Shown here: piece by piece, positions 57,694-64,000 of the stretch
Layout: each line of letters starts with the position of its first letter
Numbering within the stretch: the stretch's first letter is position 1
Source of the DNA: Dacryopinax spathularia
Lineage: Eukaryota; Basidiomycota; Dacrymycetes; Dacrymycetales; Dacrymycetaceae
Direction: 5' to 3'
Assembly (NCBI GenBank): GCA_037974965.1
Contig: JBBPFI010000003.1
Span: 2,356,001 to 2,420,000, forward strand
DNA length: 64,000 bases
Program-made: the position numbers and the translations under genes
Notes under the pieces: model-generated
Told to the model about the DNA's origin: nothing
Database searches by the model: none
The model's input: only the letters and a program-made list of their open reading frames with translations

Positions 57694-59132
57694 ATGCCCT
57701 CGATGAACATCCTCAAAGGCATCCAATCTAAACTGCCGAACGGCGGCGGCGGAGCCGGCGCAGATGACAAGCCGCCCGAGGGCTCAGATCCAGACGACAC
57801 CTCCGTCCTAGACGAAAAAGAAGGGTCGATCGTCATGTCGCTCATCTCCCAACTGCGAATCGGCATGGACCTGTCGAAGATCGCCTTCCCGACCTTCGTC
57901 CTCGAGCCCCGGAGCATGCTGGAGCGGATTACGGACTTTATGACGCATACGGAGATCTTGTTTGGGCTTGAGAACGAGCGGGAGAAGGCGGTGAGGTTCG
58001 AGAGGGTGCTGCAGTATTATATGCTTGGGTGGCATATTCGCCCGAAGGGTGTGAAGAAGCCGTATAACCCTACGATTGGGGAGATCTTCCGCTGCAGGTA
58101 CAAGTATACGAATGGCACGGAGGGGTTCTACGTTGCTGAGCAAGGTGCGTCGTTTCGATGTATATATGCGTACCGGTGCCTAATTGTCGACCTTTCCCGT
58201 AGTATCGCACCACCCGCCCATCTCGGCATACTTCTTCCTCTCCCCAGCCAACAAGATCCTCGTGGCCGGCGAGCTCCGGCCAAAGTCCCGGTTCCTTGGC
58301 AACTCCGTGCAAACGATCATGGATGGCGAGAATCGGATCACCCTGCTTGGGACGGACGACGGGGAGTACGTGATCAGTCTGCCGAACATGTTTGCGCGCG
58401 GGATTTTGTTCGGTAAACTGGTGTTCGAGCTGGGGGATACGATTGATGCGCAGTGTGAGAGGACGGGTATGAGTGGGACGGTGGAGTTTAAGACGAAGGT
58501 GCGCGGAGCAACTATGTTCCCGATCGGACATCGTTGACATATATGCGATCTAGGGCTTCTTCTCTGGGACTTATAACGTCGTGAAAGGCGAGATTAAGCA
58601 AGGGAAGGAGACGATCGGTGAAGTGTCCGGCACATGGAGCCATCATCTCGAGTACAAAGACCTCAAGGTCCGTTCCTTCACCTTAGCCCATCTCTATCAA
58701 CGTACTAATCCACTCCAGCAGACCGGCCAAACCCGCGTCTGGTTCGACGACGCCACCACAACGGAAGAACAGCTCTCCCGCCCGATCTGCGAGCCCGAAG
58801 AGCAACAGGAGCCGAACGAGTCCCGCCGGCTCTGGCAGGGCGTGACGAAGGGTATCCAGCGCGGGGACCAGAATGCGGCGCAAGAGGCTAAGACGGTTGT
58901 GGAGGACAATGGGAGGAAGTATGCCCGACAGCTGGAGGAGAGGGGGGCGAGGCACGAGCCGAGGTTCTTTGAGTTTAGGGGCGGGAAATGGGTGGCGAAG
59001 TTCTCGTAAGCTCTCCTCGCCCGAAGGGTGTCCTGCGCATGCTGAGCGTCACACAGGCTCCCGCAGAACCTGGACGAAGCGAACCAGAAAGTACAAGAGT
59101 GGATCTGGGCCAAGCCGACAGCTTCAGCATGA
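57694..59132 (+). CDS. Oxysterol-binding protein, Kes1/Osh4 type, 407 aa
   Basis: Exons 57694-58144, 58203-58498, 58554-58667, 58719-59005 and 59057-59132. Short ORPs like yeast Kes1 (Osh4) exchange sterol and PI4P between membranes and restrain Golgi export. There is no PH domain or FFAT motif, as expected for the short class. The lid and N-terminal part includes SQLRIGMDLSKIAFPTFVLE. The family hallmark EQVSHHPP is formed across the first intron (about 149-156). PYNPTIGEIF, GELRPKSRFLGNSVQTIMDG, and NVVKGEIKQ with GTWSHHLEYKD are further conserved blocks. The C-terminus ends in an amphipathic stretch VQEWIWAKP. At the fourth exon two acceptors three bases apart (58718 or 58721) are possible. 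Confidence 0.92.
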
Positions 59133-59655
59133 TCAGCGCATATACTTATGCTGCATACAGCCCGTCCGGCTCATTGGCCGGCTGTCCTGTTCTGCTGTTC
59201 TACCTTCTACACGTTCTCGACCAGATGCTTTTAGGAATCCGGCTCGCTTTGGCGCTACGATCACGCATATAAAGCTATATAGCAACGCTGTAATTTCGTA
59301 TGACATGCCGTTAACCCCGATCTTGGGTTTGGGTATCGCCGATTCGGCTGCTCTGACGGCCTTGTTACCATCTGGGATCCCCTCCCATATTTTTGCATCA
59401 CAAAGAGCAGTCGCCCATTCACCTGAACAAAATCAGAAGGGGGGAACAAGCAGATTGAGGTGCGGGATAGGCAGAGATGGCTTCGGACGATATCGCCGAT
59501 GACAATGGTAATGCCGACCCAGGCTTCTTCCGTTACGCCCGATGGCCCTCCCAAAGGTTATCGCCGAGCCCCGCTGCTCTCACTCATCCTCGTCGTCGCC
59601 TTACCAGCGCCGCAGACGTTAGATATCGAGAACCTCGCAAAAGCCAACAGCAACC
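59133..59655. other. Intergenic, 523 bp
   Basis: 3' side of the oxysterol-binding gene and promoter side of NAA38. Two overlapping short plus-strand ORFs (59460-59834 and 59477-59659) lack family content. Confidence 0.5.
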
Positions 59656-59967
59656 ATGAGCACCTCCAGCACCTCCTCCTTCACTCTCTCCCCCACCCCC
59701 ACATCCGCAATCTCCGACCTCCGCAGCACGCTCTCCCAAACCTACCGAATAAGCATAACCGACGGCCGCATCTTCCTCGGCACGTTCGCGTGCATCGACA
59801 AGGAGAAGAACATCGTGCTGATCAATGCGGATGAGTGGTGGTTTGAGGAGGGGAGGTGGTGTGAGCGGTATGTCGGGATGATCATGGTTCCGTGGGAGGT
59901 GCTGGGGAGGGTGGAATGTATGTTGGGGAGTGGGAGTGGGAGTGGGGAGGAGGGGCTGTATACGTGA
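59656..59967 (+). CDS. NAA38: N-alpha-acetyltransferase auxiliary subunit, Lsm fold (NAA38-like)
   Basis: A single exon of 103 codons. The body is an Lsm fold: LSQTYRISITDGRIFLGTF (Sm1: strand, Asp-Gly turn, strand), CIDKEKNIVLINADEW, then RYVGMIMVPWEVLGRVE (Sm2-like). This order, with a small N-terminal Ser/Thr-rich tail, matches LSMD1/NAA38, the third subunit of the NatC complex that acetylates Met-starting nascent proteins. The Gly/Ser run after VECML is a variable tail. Other Lsm families are less likely because the ending keeps the MVPWE pattern. Confidence 0.82.
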   Translation: MSTSSTSSFTLSPTPTSAISDLRSTLSQTYRISITDGRIFLGTFACIDKEKNIVLINADEWWFEEGRWCERYVGMIMVPWEVLGRVECMLGSGSGSGEEGLYT

Positions 59968-61823
<1,856 letters not shown>

Positions 61824-63177
61824 AGGGCGTGGTTTGGGGGGTTGGGATCTAGTAGATGCAGTGTTGTGTGGTATATTCGTTGATACCCAATAATTGGTAG
61901 GCTCGTCAGCTATATATCGTTGCGAGGTTCGTTGCTGGCTTGCAGCCACCAATCCTTGCGTCCGCATGACCAGCTCTTCTTCAGTGGCCGGTTCCCTTCA
62001 GAACACGCTGGTTATATAGGTGGCATACAACAATTTACTGATGTTCATAACTTCCAATACATCGACGTGGCGTAATGCATGCGCGACACGCAGAAACACG
62101 CGAATGATCGACCGCTCGATCGTGTGGCACAGACCTCTTCCCTTCGTCGGTACGCTTCTTGCGGGTCGTCAAGGCGCGCCATGCCGCCTGGCCAGCCTCT
62201 GCAGCGGCCGAGGCTTGGATGGGTGAAGTAACGAGTAATCCCGGCCTGTGTATGCCCCCTTGCCCTGGGGTTCCTGGAGACAAGGAGAAAGCAACGTAAT
62301 TAGCTGTCAACTCGAACCCCAAATCGGCCCAACTTGAGAGAGGGGAAAGCAGTAAGGCCGATCGGCCTAGCATATCCGCACATCGAGCTTCTTTTCCCTC
62401 TTGCTTGCAGAAGCAACAATTCTACCGAAAAAGAAAAAAGAAAAGCTGGATTGTATTGGAGAGCGTGCTTGGCCGACCCGGCAGGGAGCGGAGTGAAAGA
62501 GAGTTGCGGTTCGGCACGATGATTTGCGGCGTAAAGGGGTACGGATGGTATGAGACCGTGAGGGTGAGACCCGCATTCATCCATCAATCACATTGTCAGC
62601 CTCAGTCTGTCTCCACTTTCCGTCTCAGCAAGCCGTCGTCGTCCGCATACCCTTCCCCTTTCCACAACTCTGACGACTTCGAGGCATACCCGTCGAGGTT
62701 GTCATATTTGTTGCGAGCTCGGCGTTTGGTCGTCGTCGTCGTCTTCGTACAACCACCAGCGTTCGCGGCCGGCTCCGTCTTCTGATCCGGCTTAGACTTG
62801 GCTGACAACGGGACCCGCGCGGTGATCAATACAACCCCTCGCTGGTTGCTTCTTCTTCTCTGCCCTCAGCCACGCTTACCGCCCTCCCTTCTTTTTCGGC
62901 CTCTGATCACAGCCTCGGCTTCGGTAGCAGCCTAACAGCGGTTGAGGGCCGCTTTTTCGCGCCATCGACCCTGCTAGCACGACCCACCATCCACCACTAC
63001 GCAGAAGCGTTCTGATCGCGCCCAATTGCTGTTCCATCGTCGACGACCGCCTGTACAGCTTTGTCGTCACCCATTTCCCGGCGCTCGTCGTCTTCCCCAT
63101 CCATCCCCTCTCCTCCTCTCCTCCTCTCCGTCTAATCGCCTTCCCCCTCTCCTCCCTCCCTACCTAAGATCGCCAAA
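61824..63177. promoter_or_regulatory. Intergenic and promoter of the G-alpha gene
   Basis: 1.35 kb. The last 80 bases before 63178 are a CT-rich leader (runs of CTCCTCTCC) that ends CGCCAAAATG, a good start context. A repeat-like CGTCGTCGTCGTC occurs near 62730. No gene is seen in 61824-63000. Confidence 0.55.
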
Positions 63178-64000
63178 ATGGGCGCATGCATGTCCTCCGC
63201 AGGGCCCGTCTCGCCCGAGGACGAAGAGGCCCAAAAGATCAACAAGCAAATCGAGCGGGATCTCAAGGAGAAACAGCAAGAGATGGCCAAGGAAGTCAAG
63301 GTCCTCCTGCTCGGGTCGGGTGATTCGGGCAAGTCGACCATTCTCAAGGTTCGTCCCTCCCCCTCTGCACCATCCGCCACATTTCGTCGGACGAGGTGAC
63401 TGACGACGATGATGACAGCAAATGCGACTGATTCATCGGGTGCCGTTCACACCGAACGAGATTGAGAGCTTTCGTCAGCTCGTGTTCCAGAATTTGCTGG
63501 AGGGGATGCGGTTGTTGCTCGAGGCTGCGGAGCTGCTGGATATCAAGATTGGGCCCGAACAGCAGGTTCGTCTGATTGTCACTTAATCTATGGGCGGGTT
63601 ACTAATGAAGCGGTTATAGGACAACATCGCCATGATTGAGCATGCATCGGATTTACGAGACGAGCAGTCTTTCCCGCCAGAGTACCTTGAACCGCTGCAG
63701 ACCTTATGGAATGACCCACAAATTCAAAAGACGTATGAGCGTGGTAACGAAGTCGCTTTGCCAGAAAAGTACATCCTCACTATCACCACTACATACATGT
63801 TTCTGATAGACGCCGTCTAGCCTTTCATACTTCTACTCTAACCTCCCTCGTCTCTTTGCCGCCGACTTCAAGCCCACCGAACAAGACATCATTCGCTGCC
63901 GAGCACGAACGATCGGTATCCAGCAAACGCAGTTCAAGCTCAAGGGTCACACATTGCACATGATCGACGTCGGCGGGCAGAAGAGCGAGCGCAGGAAATG
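63178..64000 (+). CDS. Heterotrimeric G-protein alpha subunit, 5' part
   Basis: Exons 63178-63348, 63419-63565, 63620-63768 and from 63821 past the right edge. The N-terminus MGACMSS carries the Gly for myristoylation and a Cys for palmitoylation, placing the protein at the plasma membrane. The P-loop reads GSGDSGKST where most G-alphas have GAGESGKST. QMRLIH, the helical domain (LRDEQSFPPEYLEPLQTLWN, KTYERGNEVALPENLSYFYS) and RCRARTIGI with switch I follow. The window ends in DVGGQKSERRK (switch II). The third intron (63769-63820) hides the ENLSYFYS junction. Which fungal class it belongs to cannot be settled without the C-terminus. Confidence 0.92.

Overview
The window is nuclear DNA from a basidiomycete fungus, most likely one of the Agaricomycotina. 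Genes are dense and cut by many very short introns (about 44-60 nt, GTRNGT donors, CTNAY branch sites, YAG acceptors). The gene set includes a Chs7-type chaperone, a Pho85-type cyclin, a CHAT protein, an F-box protein, Dbp3, Dpm1 and a G-protein alpha subunit. No genus can be named from sequence alone. All exon models below were built by hand from splice sites with reading phase checked across every junction.

Layout. 1-845: 3' end of a chitin synthase export chaperone (CHS7). 846-1906: gene-free flank. 1910-12536: a 10.6-kb CACTA-like DNA transposon, with 28-bp terminal inverted repeats (27/28 match) and a 3-bp AGT target duplication on each side. It carries four genes: a 499-aa accessory protein (+), an apparently intact Tnp2-family transposase of about 1,202 aa (-), a repeat-bearing protein (-) and a 312-aa protein of unknown family (+). 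12540-16667: gene-free flank. 16668-64000: ordinary housekeeping DNA with a cyclin, two small genes not predictable from long ORFs (19899-20332 and 20713-21509), TRM2, an F-box protein, RTF2, a CHAT protein, a membrane glycoprotein, a CNNM/Mam3 transporter, a DUF4139 protein, the branched-chain acyltransferase E2, DBP3, a ChaC cyclotransferase, a 2,187-aa coiled-coil protein, an oxysterol-binding protein, NAA38, DPM1 and the 5' two thirds of a G-alpha gene.

The unusual system is inside the transposon. A 19-bp sequence, GTCAACACAACAACATCAC, occurs about 20 times (13 exact) within the element, and I saw none in the other 53 kb. It sits in introns of three of the four element genes, is built into the coding repeats of two of them, and lies in likely 3' regions. 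In 19 of 20 copies it runs in the sense direction of the gene it belongs to. One intron of the accessory gene is a back-to-back duplication of a motif-bearing intron with no exon between the copies. DNA-binding sites for an element protein would not need to follow transcription, so the orientation bias suggests an RNA-level role (splicing, export or small-RNA recognition), but this is inference.

Outside the transposon the genes are single-copy cell functions with no operon logic. Several pairs share short divergent promoters: F-box/RTF2, DBT/DBP3, and ChaC/coiled-coil protein.
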